Shown: in pieces, positions 33,287 to 44,758 of the stretch | Numbering within the stretch: the first letter of the stretch is position 1 | How the letters are laid out: every line of letters starts with the position of its first letter | Assembly (NCBI RefSeq): GCF_963678635.1 | Contig: NC_087067.1 | Span: 11,081,716-11,145,715 of the forward strand | Direction of reading: 5' to 3' | Length of the DNA stretch: 64,000 nt | Origin: Symsagittifera roscoffensis | Lineage: Eukaryota > Xenacoelomorpha > Acoela > Convolutidae | Notes under the pieces: generated by a model | What the model was told of the DNA's origin: nothing | The model's database searches: none | What the model saw: the letters and a program-made list of their open reading frames with translations, nothing else | Translations under genes and position numbers: made by a program

Positions 33287-33910
33287 TCCGAATTTTGAAA
33301 AAAGAGAGAAAGAGCGGAATCTTTATGCTTGGCATGGTTCTTTTATTCAGTGAACTTTAAATTTTTCAACTAATGTTGTTAGCAGAACTTTTTATAGCAT
33401 CTGAAAGTTTCTGATGTCCTGAGCTCAATTGAAAAAATGTTTTATCGCTGGTTATATTTTGTAAAATTATGGGGGTTTGCAAATTGCTATTTTGGCCAAA
33501 TTAAATAAAGAGCACTCGATATTTTGCGTTTTTATAACACATACTGATGCTGCAAAGTTAAAATTAAGGCAAAAGGTTAGTTCTTCATTTTTCCTCATTT
33601 GTCCCACCACCACAGGCTTTCTAAAGTACAAAGGGCGAGACTGGAGTCACGTATTGCTTTGATAGGGCTAATTTATAGGTACTAAATTGAATTGGGGCCT
33701 GCAATTTAGCATATCAAAGCAATACGTGACTCCAGTCTCGTCCTTTATACTTTGAAAAGCCTGCCGTGGTGGAAAATTGAGGAAAAAATGAAGAAAAAAT
33801 TTTGTGTCTTTTGTAGATAATTTTTTCAGTTATGGGTATTAAATCTTGATAATTGACCTCAAAGTGAAGTCGAAATATTCAGGACATCGCCCTGATATAC
33901 GAATTGTTTT
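33287..33910 (+). mobile_element. HINE-B copy carrying a large palindrome
   Basis: The left part (GCGGAATCTTTATGCTTGGC, TATGGGGGTTTGCAAATTGC) and right end (GACATCGCCCTGATATACGA) are HINE-B. The usual centre is replaced by the palindrome at 33570-33806. Confidence 0.65.
33570..33806. repeat. Palindrome with ~95-bp arms and 47-nt spacer
   Basis: The left arm 33570-33664 and right arm 33712-33806 are inverted copies. The inner 28 bp (CGAGACTGGAGTCACGTATT and on to GCTTTGATA) match without mismatch, and similarity continues outward to the TTCTTCATTTTTCC words. It would fold into a long near-perfect hairpin. The open frame at 33477-33662 runs across one arm and is not supported. Confidence 0.8.
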
Positions 33911-34032
33911 GTTGTTGGTTTTCAATGCAATTTCTCAGTTTGAGACCATAAGTTAACAACTGATAAATTGTTTTTTATATTGTAAAATTCATCTAAGGAT
34001 CGAAAACTTTCAATCTAGAACTGCTCGAATTT

Positions 34033-34435
34033 TTGTTTCGGCTTTCGAAGAAAGTAAGGAATATGTAAGCTCGAGGTCGTTTTCTTATCCATTTATCAAA
34101 AAATATTCCTTCGGGGGCTCGGTTCATGGATCTTCGTGGTCCTAGAAGGGGCGCGCTCACCACTAATATCCTGGCTTATAGATTGCTGTAAAACGCTCAC
34201 TAATAGACTAACGTGACTAGAAGGAGCGCTGTGATACTTTGATGCTGAAAGTTTAAGCGCAATATTTACGCGTGGCGAATTATCCCGCACCACAAATTCG
34301 TTCCCAATTCAGTTGAGGAAGGCTAATCCAGCTTAAAACCCATAGTTTGTCAATAGTTCCTTAACAAAAAACTATTCGAGACCAGTTTATGGACAGTCGG
34401 AGCATTCAGAGAGTTACCCTGATGCCAGCGTTCTT
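34033..34435 (+). mobile_element. HINE-B copy, shortened
   Basis: It starts TTGTTTCGGCTTTCGAAG. GGCGAATTATCCCGCACCAC and GGACAGTCGGAGCATTCAGA are the conserved 3' blocks. The hairpin is decayed (CAGAGAGTTACCCTG). The minus-strand frame at 34096-34293 falls wholly in it and is not a gene. Confidence 0.65.
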
Positions 34436-36754
34436 GTTGAGTACATGCAGTCTAAGTCTGCATGAATCATGAGTCATTTTTAAACTTGCATTTTAATCCT
34501 TAAACAGTGAAATTCACCCTACTTTAGAAATTTTTTAGTCCATACCTGCATAGTTCATTGACAATTGAGGTTTCCATTTTTAGTTTTGATAATGTTTTCT
34601 TAAGAGAAATCTTTTTTTTTTGCTTCCGGTGACAATATGAAAATTGTTACTGTTTGACTATAAACTTTCTTCAGAGCTTTTTAACGTTACTATTTCTTTT
34701 TGTCCAATTTGGAGATATGACGATGAAGTTTTTGATTTCTCATAAAAACAATGACAAAATCTTTTCCAAATGTGTGTTTCTTGCAAAAGCAAGTGCATCA
34801 AAATTGATAAAGTTTTAAGCCATCTCACTTTGAGGTGTTTGATTGGCTGTTTTTGGAATTTTCAATCAAACTAGGGTTCTTTTTTGGTCCAGCTGCAGAT
34901 TCTACCTACAAAGCGACCTACCAATCTAAGAAATTTTGGATTTTAAGTGTGCCTATTTTCCTTTGACCACTTCAGTTGGCCGTTATTGAATCTCCGAATT
35001 TCTTGTAAATCACGCTGATTGTCAAAATAATTTGTTTTTGGCTTAGCTTATAATATCAGCTGAAGATTGATTTTGAGGAAAATTGAACTTCGCAATCACA
35101 TACTCGAAAAAAAAACAGAAAAGTGCACTTATTTTACTTGATTCTTGAGTGGTTTTACCGGAAAGTGTCGGAACTTAAAAAACAACCGGCCTACAAAAAC
35201 TGTATTTAAAAAACCTGTTATTTGTTTGAACCATCAAAAATATTCGTGACCTGTGAGTCATCCAGCTTGTCAAATTATAACTATAAGAGGGGGAGTTGAT
35301 GAGATCTAGGTAATCCACCTCAATATTTATTGTAGATTGAACTGAATGTTTAAAAGCCGAAGTTCAAATTTTTATGCTATTTTTTAAAAAATTGGTTTGT
35401 ATTTAATTTTGAGCGCAATTTTAAGTTGGAAAAATTTCTCCATAATCACATATTTTCATTCACAACAGTACAATTTAACATGATTTCAATTAGTAAACTT
35501 TAAACAACAATTATTTGTTTTACAAAATACACGAGTTTAGTAAAAAGACTAAAGGTATAAAACGCACCAACTGAGTTTTTACCCGAACACATATTGATGA
35601 CGAATTGGAAGAAAAATTGGAATAATAAACAAAACAAAAGAAAACTAAAACAATTTTTTTAACAAAAAATGCTTAACAATGCAATGAAACTAGCGCTTGA
35701 AAATCCGTAAAACTTTAACCCTTCCAACGAAGATATTCTATATGATATTTTGAAAAGTTTCGTTTGAGTACTTCTAATAATCAAACTTTTTGGAAACTTT
35801 CACACATCGTGATTAAATTGAGATATGTGATTATCTTGCGTTTTTGTATTTATGTATATCATCGTGATTAAATTGCGTTTTTGTATTTACGTAATAAAAC
35901 AGTTGATTAGCGCGAAAAGATGTTTTTGAAGGAGAAAACGGTCTTATGACAAAATGTTATCAAATAATTATGTTTTTCCAAGAAAAAAGACGAAACCTCG
36001 ATTGCTAGAAATATTTGGAGGGTCCATTTTCCAGCTAAAATTGTTACCACGACAAAATGTTTTGAAATCAGGTACCCACTCGTATCAAATTACTTACTGT
36101 TGTGCTAGTTTAATTAGTTCATTGTTTAAATGATGATTTCAAAGTGTCAAAAGTTTTTGAGATTACGAACAAACTATTTTTTTGTTGTTATATGACTTTA
36201 CTTCCGGCAAATAATAATTTCGTTCATCAAAGTTAGCAATTTTGTATATCTGTTTAAATTTAAGCATCCCTTAAATTTTCTCAACGCAAAAAAAAACGAA
36301 AAAAATAAATGGTAATTATGATTTCTGGTTCTAATTGCACAGTTTTTTGAAAAAAAAACATTGATTTTAAGAAAACAATTTGGTGCCCATGATTCAAAGA
36401 TCGAAAGAAAAACTTCAATAATTTGTATATATAAATTTCGTTTGCCGCTAAGATTTCTTTTTCAACGGACTTGCAACATACCATCATACTCACTCATAAA
36501 AACAATCTTGCGAATAACTTTCCGCTGTAAAAATCAAACTTGGCTCAGCAGGATAGACTAGTTCTTCCAAAAAAAGCAAACTGTTTTGTATATTTTTTAA
36601 AGTTTTTGTCAGTCAAAATAGACCAAGTATGAAGTTGGATCAAATAACGCCACATTAACTAGATCTTTTTGCGTTTTACGTTTTTTTACTGTTTTACCAA
36701 ACACTATAGCCATTTTTGATTCTTTTCCACTTCCCCCGACGTTTGAAATTCAGT
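34436..36754. other. No gene seen; one short duplication
   Basis: AT-rich. ATCGTGATTAAATTG plus GCGTTTTTGTATTTA occurs twice at about 35808-35892. The frames at 36281-36493 and 36361-36561 overlap antisense in low-complexity sequence and are unsupported. Confidence 0.4.
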
Positions 36755-37161
36755 TTAGAGAAACCATCTTATCAATATTTTAAGGTAATAAAATTTATAA
36801 TAATTATCTCTTATTTTATCAGACTTAATTGTCCACAAAAATAAACGAAGCTTAGTAACGTGAACAAAATGTTTTTCATAACTTACTTCGTAACATCTTG
36901 CATTTAGCCGTAAAAATACGTAGAACACAACAACTTTGAAAATAGAAAAATGAAATATGGGGGGAAAAAGACAGAGCCCTAATTTGTATATAGTACAACG
37001 CGCGGTCGGATTTAATGTCAAAGTTAGAAGTATTTCCGTTGCCATCAAAAATTTTTAAAATTAAATCTATCTGCCTTAAGTGTTTGTTTATAACCTTTTA
37101 AAAAAGTTTGAATTGTTTTAGAAGTAGATCAAAGAACGAGTTTCTACATGCTGCATTAGTA

Positions 37162-37446
37162 TCATTTGCAATTAGTATCTTTCAGGTCATTAATGAGATT
37201 GATTATGATAGAAATAAAAAAGATTAGGGCCGAGAACAAAGCACTGAAAACACCTATTTTCACCGGCATTTGCAAAACATTTGACTTCTTAGGTAAAAAA
37301 AACTGATCTCTATTGAAAAAACTGATCAAAACGTATGCAAGTTTTTGTAACTGCTCACAAAAGTTCCTCAAGTTTCGTTTGTTAGAATTTTTTTTTGGAT
37401 AAAGCGTATCAAATATTTTCGTTAGGTAAACCAAAAACGTTTGCAT
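37162..37446 (-). CDS. Possible small single-TM protein, 94 aa, unrecognised
   Basis: The frame runs from an ATG at 37444-37446, with an in-frame TAA seven codons upstream, to a TGA at 37162-37164. The N-terminal two thirds are basic and look helical (L-R-N-F-C-E-Q-L-Q-K-L-A). One hydrophobic segment near residues 67-87 (G-V-F-S-A-L-F-S-A-L-I-F-F) is followed by a short polar tail. Composition is more protein-like than the neighbouring frames, but no family is recognised and no splice partner is evident. A chance frame in AT-rich DNA is a real alternative. Confidence 0.3.
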   Translation of the reverse strand: MQTFLVYLTKIFDTLYPKKNSNKRNLRNFCEQLQKLAYVLISFFNRDQFFLPKKSNVLQMPVKIGVFSALFSALIFFISIIINLINDLKDTNCK

Positions 37447-37659
37447 TGGTTTCTCCGTTAATCCTTAAGCGAGTGCAACTCTTCAACTCTTTGCTACAAC
37501 TTCATTAAGAACTTTATGAGCCAGTGATCATTAAAATCTACGTTGCTATAAATTTTTTGAAGAAGAATCAAATATTTAACAAACTGACTTTTGTTCTTGT
37601 AATTCAAAAATAATCAAAATTAAATTAAATAACAAGATATATCGTGATAGCAAGATATA

Positions 37660-38055
37660 TCCTGATAACCCATTGATGATATCGACTTCCTGAATTCAAA
37701 TGTAAAAAAAGTAATCCACCTCCAATTATTTTTTCTTAAACTCTGGGGGTTTGAAAATAGCCAAATTTTCCATGTTCTGGACTAAATTATGCGTGCTTTG
37801 AAGAGTTTATTCAAAATGCTGAGAGCGTAACGCGAACTATTTATGTGTGGCGAATTATCCCGCACAAAAAAATCGTTCCAAATTGAGTTGAGGCTAGCCA
37901 ATTGGTCGTATTAATTTAGTACGACTCAAAGTTTTACACTTTGATATTGTTCAAAGTTGAGAGGTTTTCATTAATTTCTTTTCCCAAAAACTATTCGATA
38001 TGAATTAAGGGACAGTCAGAGCATCCATGGCTTTGCCCTGATATACGAGCAGTCT
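37660..38055 (+). mobile_element. HINE-B copy, 5' truncated
   Basis: It begins within the element (GATGATATCGACTTCCTGAA). It then shows the B blocks GTGTGGCGAATTATCCCGCA, GCCAATTGGTCGTATTAATT and GGGACAGTCAGAGCAT, and ends GGCTTTGCCCTGATATACGAGCAGT. Confidence 0.7.
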
Positions 38056-38171
38056 TGTTCTGACTATGTTTTTTTAAGCACAGCATACTGGCTGGAGAAT
38101 CCACAATCCAACTTAGTTGATTAAAATGAATTTTGTTTTGACAAAAAAAGAGATTATAATCTATTTTTAGT

Positions 38172-38480
38172 GGGGACCGACCTTTTACCAGACCGACCTT
38201 TTACCAGAAAAGTTATAACATGGACCTTTTACCAGACTCGATAAGCAAATTTGATTGACAGATGTGATGACGCCGTTTAGTCTGGTGAAAGACAATGTTT
38301 TCACGGTTTCTCAGCGAAGTTTTGTTTGTTCTAACCGCTTCCGTTTCGAATCTTCCACTAATTTTAACTTATCTTAATTACATTGTGGTCTCGTGAAAAG
38401 TCGGTCTGGTAAAAAGCCGGTCTGGTAAAAGGTCGGTCTGGTAAAAGGTCGGTCTGGTAAAAGACCTAAGACCTAGCCCC
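38172..38480. mobile_element. Mutator-like MITE with 9-bp target duplication
   Basis: ATTTTTAGT occurs directly on both sides (38163-38171 and 38481-38489). The left end GGGGACCGACC starts two 16-bp units GACCGACCTTTTACCA. The right end has three to four inverted units TCGGTCTGGTAAAAGG before CCTAGCCCC. It is 309 bp with no coding frame. A 9-bp duplication with repeated termini suggests the Mutator (MULE) superfamily. Confidence 0.75.
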
Positions 38481-38539
38481 ATTTTTAGTCAAATATCTTT
38501 GGTTATATTAGGTTTTTGTGGAGACTGGCCGAGAAAAAC

Positions 38540-38580
38540 TAATGTAATTGATTATTATTCATGAAACTCCAGTGCGTGTG
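38540..38580. mobile_element. End fragment of the CCCGCAC / GGAGTTTCATG family
   Basis: TTCATGAAACTCCAGTGCG at 38558-38576, preceded by GTAATTGATTATTATTCATG, matches the inverted left end at 25293 (CCCGCACCGGAGTTTCATGG). The partner end is not clear. Confidence 0.45.
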
Positions 38581-39341
38581 AAATTGTTTATTTTAGTAAC
38601 TCAAATAAATTAAATTCAATAAGGTAGCGTTATTGATGAAAAATAGGTGAAAGCTCATCTGATGAAAAAGGATGAATAAAAAGCACAAAGTGCAAACAAA
38701 AACTACAAAGTACAGAGAACTAACAAATGAAAAGAGAATTTAAAATTATGAAATACTTATGAGCCAACTGACTCGACTCTGTTAAAATGTTTACAACAGT
38801 AGATCCATTCCGGAAATTACGATGTCATTTTTTGGTTCTAAGAAATGCGTATAAAATAATGAAAAAAGTTTAAAGCGAAAGTTGGTTTCTTATTAATTGG
38901 TATTTTTTCTTTTCATATAAAAAATAGACAAAGTTTTGTGGTCGAGGATTGTTCATTCTATTCAATCATAAATTTACACAAAGCCTTTGTGCAGTAAACA
39001 AAAAAGACAGAAAAAATAATATGGGTTGGGTGGCACTGCTCACTACTGTCAAAATCTTATTTCTAAAATAGGAAATTAAGTTTTGATTTTTGAAAACTAT
39101 ACCTGGTTCAAAATTAAGAGATTAAAAAATTCCAAAAGATTTTTTTGATGGTCACTAGTGTTCATATTATGCAAATGATATGCCAATTGTCTCATTATAA
39201 CTAACACAGAAAAAAGGGGAAAAACAAATCCTCGTGTCGTGCGTTAGATGGAAAAATTAACCTTAATCAATGTTATTAAACCAAAGAAAATCTTAAGATC
39301 TATCCTCGTTGAAAAAAGATACAGAAAAGACTCTATGGACT

Positions 39342-39347
39342 TTTATT
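39342..39347 (-). terminator. Candidate poly(A) signal AATAAA
   Basis: AATAAA on the minus strand (TTTATT on plus) lies about 245 nt past the stop codon of the coiled-coil gene at 39593. It is the first such hexamer downstream that I noticed. Confidence 0.4.
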
Positions 39348-39592
39348 TATTGGAAAATGCTGACCGAACGAAATACTTCAAAGACAAAAATTTAATCTAA
39401 AAAACACTGAAAACTTGAAAAAATACATTTGTCTGAAAAAGTAACTGCGTTTTTAATTACTAAATTAATACATCACAAGTTCAGACATCTTTGGTTTTCT
39501 AGTTTGATTGACTTTTGGTCCAATTGGACGCAGTATCTGTTGAACGAACGATAAGTTTGGTCTCCTGAAAGCCTAATTGTCTTTTTCGATAG

Positions 39593-39997
39593 TCATCTTT
39601 CTGTGTTTGGAATGACCATCGGCTTAATCAACGAGTCGCCCATTGCCCCGCCGCCAGTTTTCAGCTCATCGTGGTCCTCAAGTTTTAGGTCGAACTCGAC
39701 GTCTCGCTTCGTCAAAATTACTTCCTCGTCATTTTGATTTTCTTTTCCAGCTGAAAGCGAACCTTTACTCTCTTCTAAGGTATTATTAAATGCCTCGTTG
39801 CATTTATTAGTCATTCGAACTATCTCTCGCAAAAGAACTTCAGATTGGTTGCGGAATTTGATTTTGACGTTTCGGAACTTGCGTTTTCTCACTTCAAATT
39901 TAGTTTTAAGTTGTTCGTGTTTCATTTTCTCTGTGTCAAGTTGTTTACGAAGTTGATCCATTGTTTTTCTGTACAGTTTATTGTCGTATTCCGCTAC
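39593..39997 (-). CDS. Coiled-coil gene, last exon
   Basis: It is entered after AAATTTTTTTTCAG at 39998-39999 with GTAGCGGAATAC. It contributes 12 codons before the first internal Met and ends with TGA at 39593-39595. It is rich in K, R, E and Q with heptad-like leucines, followed by a polar tail. Confidence 0.75.
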   Translation of the reverse strand, partial: VAEYDNKLYRKTMDQLRKQLDTEKMKHEQLKTKFEVRKRKFRNVKIKFRNQSEVLLREIVRMTNKCNEAFNNTLEESKGSLSAGKENQNDEEVILTKRDVEFDLKLEDHDELKTGGGAMGDSLIKPMVIPNTER

Positions 39998-41390
39998 CTG
40001 AAAAAAATTTAGTTTTGTTTTAGAACATTTTAGAAGACATGAAAATCGATATGAAGATTTAAAAATTTTTTTATTTGATTCGTTTGACTAAAAATCCGTT
40101 AAGATTTTTGAATCACTTTCGATAGTTATCGTTTTAAAAAAATTGAAAGTTAGTTTGCAGAAGTGGTGCAGGCACTTGAACTCTTGTGGTGCAAATTGAA
40201 CTGATGTTGTAAAATCTTGCCGCTCTCTTAAATCGGTTTGAAAAAAAAATTAAATTTTTGGCTTGAAGTTTTTATGACTAAGCAGGAGACGGATTATGAA
40301 GTTAACACCCCCCTCCACAGATGGACCAAGTTAGGACCCTCCAGCCCAGCCTATAATTTGGATTTAGTTTAAGTGCTTCGTGTAAAAATCTTGGCTCTTA
40401 AAAGTTTATCGAAAGTTTCAACTTAAATCTAGTTTAGTTTTAGAAGTTTTTAGAAGATAAAAACTCGATTTGAACATTTGAATCTTTTTATTTCGTTCGT
40501 TTGACTCAAAATCCATTAAGATGAATTAAATCACTTCAGATAGATTAAAAAAAAAAGAAAAATTAACTTGCAGAAGTGGCGCAAACTTGAACTCTTTTCG
40601 TGCTAACTTGAACTGATGGTGCAAACTCTCACCGCTCTCTTAAATCGGTTTGAAGAACTGACATTTTCTTGCAAAAGTTTTTAATTGCAGAAATTTTGAA
40701 TTGTTTCACAAACAGATTTGGAACTGAATTTTTCACAAAGCCTCATTTTTCTTCGAACCCTTTTTTTTTATAGCAGGTGAGTTAAAAACATCCGATACAG
40801 CACATATGCATGGCTTGAAATTTTCATGACTAAGCAGAAAATGGATCATTAAGTTAGCACTAGCAGATACCCGCAGACCAAGTTAGGATCTTCCGCCACA
40901 GCGTTTAGTTTGGATATAATTTGCTAAGCGCTTTGTGTAAAGTTCTCGGTTCTTAAAAATTAATTGAAAGTATCAACTTATAACCAAAAGTTAGCATCAT
41001 CTCCCACTAAACGGGAAAAGTGGGTGTTAATTTGGCCCGACCGCCAAAAATACCTAAAGATACCCTAAAATGCAAACCGTGAATTCATTGCTTATTTTAA
41101 GCTCTCACCTGTAAATCTATAACAGCCATTCTATATTGTCTCTCTAAATCATCTACATCTCCCCCCGTACTGAAGGTGTTTTTCACAGGAGCCGAAGCGG
41201 CCGAGTTGATCACACTCTCCCGAGTGAAAGTGCTTCGTCGGGTGGCACTGCTGGGCTTATTCGCAGTTGTCGCAACACCACCCGCAGATAACTTGCTCTC
41301 GTGTGCAATTCCAGTAGATGAGTTTTTCGAATTAACGGAGCAGTTGCTGCTTTTGATTGATTCGCGGCGAGTGCTAGAAGAAGCGCTCTT
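39593..41390 (-). CDS. Coiled-coil protein, two 3' exons (228 aa), gene continues upstream
   Basis: The exons 41390-41109 (94 codons) and 39997-39593 (134 codons plus stop) join in phase 0 across a 1,111-bp GT-AG intron (donor CAG|GTGAGA, acceptor TTTTTTTCAG). The first encodes a Ser/Thr/Arg-rich, probably disordered segment ending in a helical stretch (D-D-L-E-R-Q-Y-R-M-A-V-I-D-L-Q). The second continues it (V-A-E-Y-D-N-K-L-Y-R-K-T-M-D-Q-L) as a highly charged coiled coil of about 90 residues, then an acidic tail ending I-P-N-T-E-R. The helix spans the splice junction without a break, which supports the model. There is weak resemblance to the coiled coil of LRRFIP-type proteins (L-E-x-x-Y-x-x-A ... 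D-N), not enough to name it. The exon at 41390 has an acceptor, so coding sequence lies further upstream. Confidence 0.72.
40010..40983. repeat. Tandem duplication inside the coiled-coil gene intron
   Basis: Unit 1 (about 40010-40427) and unit 2 (about 40428-40983) share GTTTGACTAAAAATCC, TTGCAGAAGTGGYGCA, CCGCTCTCTTAAATCGGTTTG, CATGACTAAGCAG, CCAAGTTAGGA and CTTAAAAGTTTATCGAAAGT in the same order. Unit 2 is about 130 bp longer. No gene is present. Confidence 0.7.
41109..41390 (-). CDS. Coiled-coil gene, penultimate exon
   Basis: It has 94 codons between the acceptor TTTTCAG (41391-41392) and the donor ATTTACAG|GTGAGAGC. The only frame consistent with the last exon is open throughout. Other frames here, including a plus-strand one at 41176-41394, are shadows. 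GC content is visibly higher than in the flanks. Confidence 0.72.
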
Positions 41391-41759
41391 CTGAAAATCA
41401 AATTTAGGAAAATTATGACATCAAGTTATACCGATTTGCAATATCTGAAAAAAAGCTACAAAATTGTTTTCTGATCTTTTCAATTTTGAGAATAGTCGAA
41501 CTCCAAATCGAAATAATTTATCATTTTTTTGAATGTACAAAAAGTTGTTTTGATTGAAAAATTTCAATACACGATGATTTTCCAATCTCTATTTTAAAAA
41601 GCATTTTTTTTACAAACTATCAGCAGCTGGTCAAAATTTGATTAGTTTTTGGAACATTTTGAACGGTAGACTTTGATATTTTGTTTTCAGTTGAAAAATT
41701 AAACATAGTCAATCGAAGATTGAAAAAGAGTTATGAACGCAAGTAAACATAATAAGCAA

Positions 41760-42253
41760 GACTGCTCGTATCAGGGCAAAGTCATGAAGGTTCCGACTGC
41801 CTTTTAAGGTCTGTGGAGCAGTAATAACATAAAAAATTAATTGTAATAAAATAAAAGGAAAGTTTTCTTATAAAGTTTCAGGTTTTTTTGTGAAAATCAT
41901 CCCCCCACACGCCATACAAAGTACAGAGTGATAGATTTTGCTCCTAGAAACAAATCAATTATGGCAAGTAAGCTTCTTTTGACCTATTTGGAACGATTTC
42001 TAAAACTGATTAAATCTCCTCTTACGCGTTAATAGCGCGTAAATTGTCCCAAATTGGCAATTTTGGACCCCCATAGCTTTACAAAAAAGATCACAGGTGA
42101 ATTATCTTTTCAAATTTAAGCTCATGACAACAATAACTTTTGAATTATATAAGAAATTCCGTCAAAACTGGCTAGTTAAAAATTCGAAATTTGTCTGAAG
42201 AAAAAAACCACCTGAGAACAAACATTCCGTTACTTTCGTTACGAAGGTCGGAA
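41760..42253 (-). mobile_element. HINE-A copy in the coiled-coil gene region
   Basis: The 3' end ACTGCTCGTATCAGGGC, with the hairpin half-lost (CAAAGTCATG), the subterminal GTTCCGACTGCC and CCTTTTAAGGTCTGTGGAGCAG lie at the low end. The 5' end TTTTTCCGACCTTCGTAAC is at 42253. Orientation is the same as the gene. Confidence 0.75.
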
Positions 42254-42851
42254 AAAAAGACACTGACTTTGTTGAAAAAGTTTCAAATTTTGAATTTCAA
42301 CGAAAAAAAAGATGACTTTTCAGCTCTTTGAACTTTGAGAACGATTTATGACCGGCGCTTTTTCGATAACATTAACAAAACTTGAGAAAACTGGATCAAC
42401 AGGTAAAGCTTTTATTCTGCTGAAGATCTAGAAATTAAAATCGACTTTCGAAATTAGAAATCATTCACGTTTTTTTCGCGCAACTTCCATGTTTGTAATT
42501 GGAGAGTGATATTTACTTCATTTTCAGCAGATAAAATTCAATTGAACTCAAAAACTGCATATATAACTAATTGCATTCATAAATGCATCAATATGTATAA
42601 ATGCACATCTGTAGTTATTAGAGACTTATAAGATTTTTCCCGAAAAATAAACAAAAAAATCGGCAAAACCTATATAAGAGTCTTCACTGCGTTCATTACT
42701 TTTAATAAACGTATCAAACAGACAGTTAGAAAAGAGTCAATGGACGCAAGTAAGCAAACAAAAAACGAACTTGTTTTTTGAAAAAATCTCAGCTTCCATT
42801 TTTCAAAGAAAAAAAATAGATGCGCTTAAAGTCGATCACGTTTTTTGTGAC

Positions 42852-42908
42852 CTTCACACTTTCGCTGTTCGATGGTGGAGTTTGCTTCGTCTTATCAAAA
42901 GAAATGAA
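42852..42908 (-). CDS. Candidate 19-codon exon of the coiled-coil gene
   Basis: A strong acceptor (TTGTTTTTTTTTCTAATTCAG) precedes TTCATTTCTTTTGATAAG. The frame stays open to AAG|GTCACA, a weak donor. It is phase 0 at both ends, so it fits both the exon at 41390 and the candidate at 43400. The translation is polar (D-K-T-K-Q-T-P-P-S-N-S-E-S). Confidence 0.35.
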
Positions 42909-43265
42909 CTGAATTAGAAAAAAAAAACAAAAATCAAACCGCAAAAAAAAAGTAAATTTGAGCCTGAAAATTTTTCAAGACTTCATGAAAGACAAACGGA
43001 AAAAAATTGCGACGTTCATCGACTCTTAAAACAGTAATCCTGTGGCCGAAGAATCGATGGGTAACGCCAAAAAGGAGTATTAACAAAAGCTGCATAATTT
43101 GGGTACTGAAATTGATTGCTTTTAATTGTACAAAGAAGGCGTTCATTGGCGCCATATTTAGCCTAGTTCGTTTCAAGTTAATCTCAAATCTCCGGATCCA
43201 TTTTTTTTCTACGATGTCAAAGGCAAAAAATACTTATTTCAAAGCATATTTCATATTTGTCTCAC

Positions 43266-43400
43266 GTTTCCGCCGGCACTGTTTCGCTTCATCCTGTCGG
43301 CGGCCGCGGTGCTATTCGACCCCCTCCACTCGCAACTGTGCTGATATTGACTCCCACTATCCTTCCCACCCTTCTCCCGCCCAAACACGTGATCTATCAC
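43266..43400 (-). CDS. Candidate 45-codon exon of the coiled-coil gene
   Basis: It is entered after CTTGAAATTCAG (43401-43402) and leaves at GGAAAC|GTGAGA, both good sites. It is the only open frame of the three, in phase 0 at both ends, with high GC against its flanks. It encodes a polar Gly/Ser-rich stretch ending A-A-A-D-R-M-K-R-N-S-A-G-G-N. Plausible but unproven. Confidence 0.45.
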
Positions 43401-43561
43401 CTGAATTTCAAGTTTCAATTAGAAAAAAAAACAGATTGGAATATAGAAATAAGTTGACTGTTCTACAAAAAGATTAGAAAAACTAGAAAAATTTGAAAGA
43501 ATCATTTTTTTCCTCTTTTTTTGACATAAAATTTTTGTTTTAAAGTTTGTTGTGATAAAAT

Positions 43562-44313
43562 CCCGGGTCGAGGTGCTCATTGCATGTTTCGACGGTCTCG
43601 ACCAAAATTTGGTATGTTTCTACCATCTCGACTAAATTTCGATATGTTTCGACCGTCTCGACCAAAGGAAAGTATAATTCGACAGTATAGCTCGACCGAA
43701 AAAAAATGTACTTAACTGTGATCGACCCAAGCAAGATATGTTTCCACAGTGCTCGACCGAAAAACATAGTCTCGACCGAGCTCGACCCAAGCGACATGGT
43801 ATGTTTCGACCGTCTCAACCGAATTCGAGTATGTTTCGAGTTTCAATAACCATTAGTTATCCAAACTCAAACGCTGTAGTTTATGCTTTACGGGTATTAT
43901 CTAAGGATATTTCTTATCGGAATGAAACTATTGGGTTATTTGCAATTTGAATGTTTCGTAGAGATGCTTTATTTTTGAGTTTTTTAAAATCTAATGGATA
44001 CTCTGTTTTTTAATTTGATTCAAAAACGTGCGCATGAGTCAACAGTATGTTGTACTTGAGTAAAATTTTTGTTTTTGACTCCAATTTACTGCGGGAAAAT
44101 GGTATTTTTGACAGTTGTTGAGGTATGTTTCGACCGTGCTCAAAATATGTTTTGACGGTGCTCGGTCAAATTTTGATATGTTTCGACCGTGCTCGCGGAA
44201 GATTTCGAGTTTGTTCTTGACCCAATCCCCTGTCTCGGCTAATATTTTTTGGTCGAGCACTGACAAGTGCTGGACTTTGAAAGCCAAATTATAAAGTGAG
44301 AACCTCGAACAGG
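43562..44313. mobile_element. CTCGACC-motif foldback element with CCCGGGTCGAGG end
   Basis: The left end CCCGGGTCGAGGTGCTC and right end GAGAACCTCGAACAGG are inverted relatives. Both thirds are filled with TATGTTTCGACCGTCTCGAC units, separated by about 250 bp of ordinary AT-rich sequence. It is the inverted counterpart of 47181-47857 block for block. Confidence 0.7.
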
Positions 44314-44758
44314 ATTGTGTTAAGTTAAGTTAGGACGATTTATTAACAAGGGGAAGTAGCAGCGACTCGGCCATTTTGCAACCACTTTTTGTGTGTGCAT
44401 TGATCATTGGAAGTTTTCTCAAGGTTTAGTAAGACTTGACAAATGTTTAAAAATATAACTGTTAGTTCTTATATTTATTACAAGCGGCATAAATTTTTCC
44501 AAAAATTGTCCTAGATTTAAGTCGATTTGGACTTTCTTCTCAAAAATGTGCGAACACTAGATGAGAAACAATCAGATAGCGTTCCTTAAAAATCCTGAAA
44601 GAGACATAACTGCTAGAAAACCAACTAAAAACCCGTCGGTAAAACATTAAATTTCGTGTTCACAAATGCGTCAAGTTTTGAATTTTAGCTATTTGGTTTC
44701 AATTGACAGATATATACAATGAAGGCTTTTCGTTGAATTTTCTAGGTAACTTTGTGTT

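Noticed and set aside
34096-34293. 65-codon minus-strand frame
   Set aside because: It lies wholly within a HINE-B copy and is not conserved as a frame in other copies.
36755-37048. Minus-strand 97-codon frame as a gene or receptor exon
   Set aside because: A GTAAGT-like site lies inside, but no phase-compatible partner exon was found. Composition is biased and the frame upstream has its own stop.
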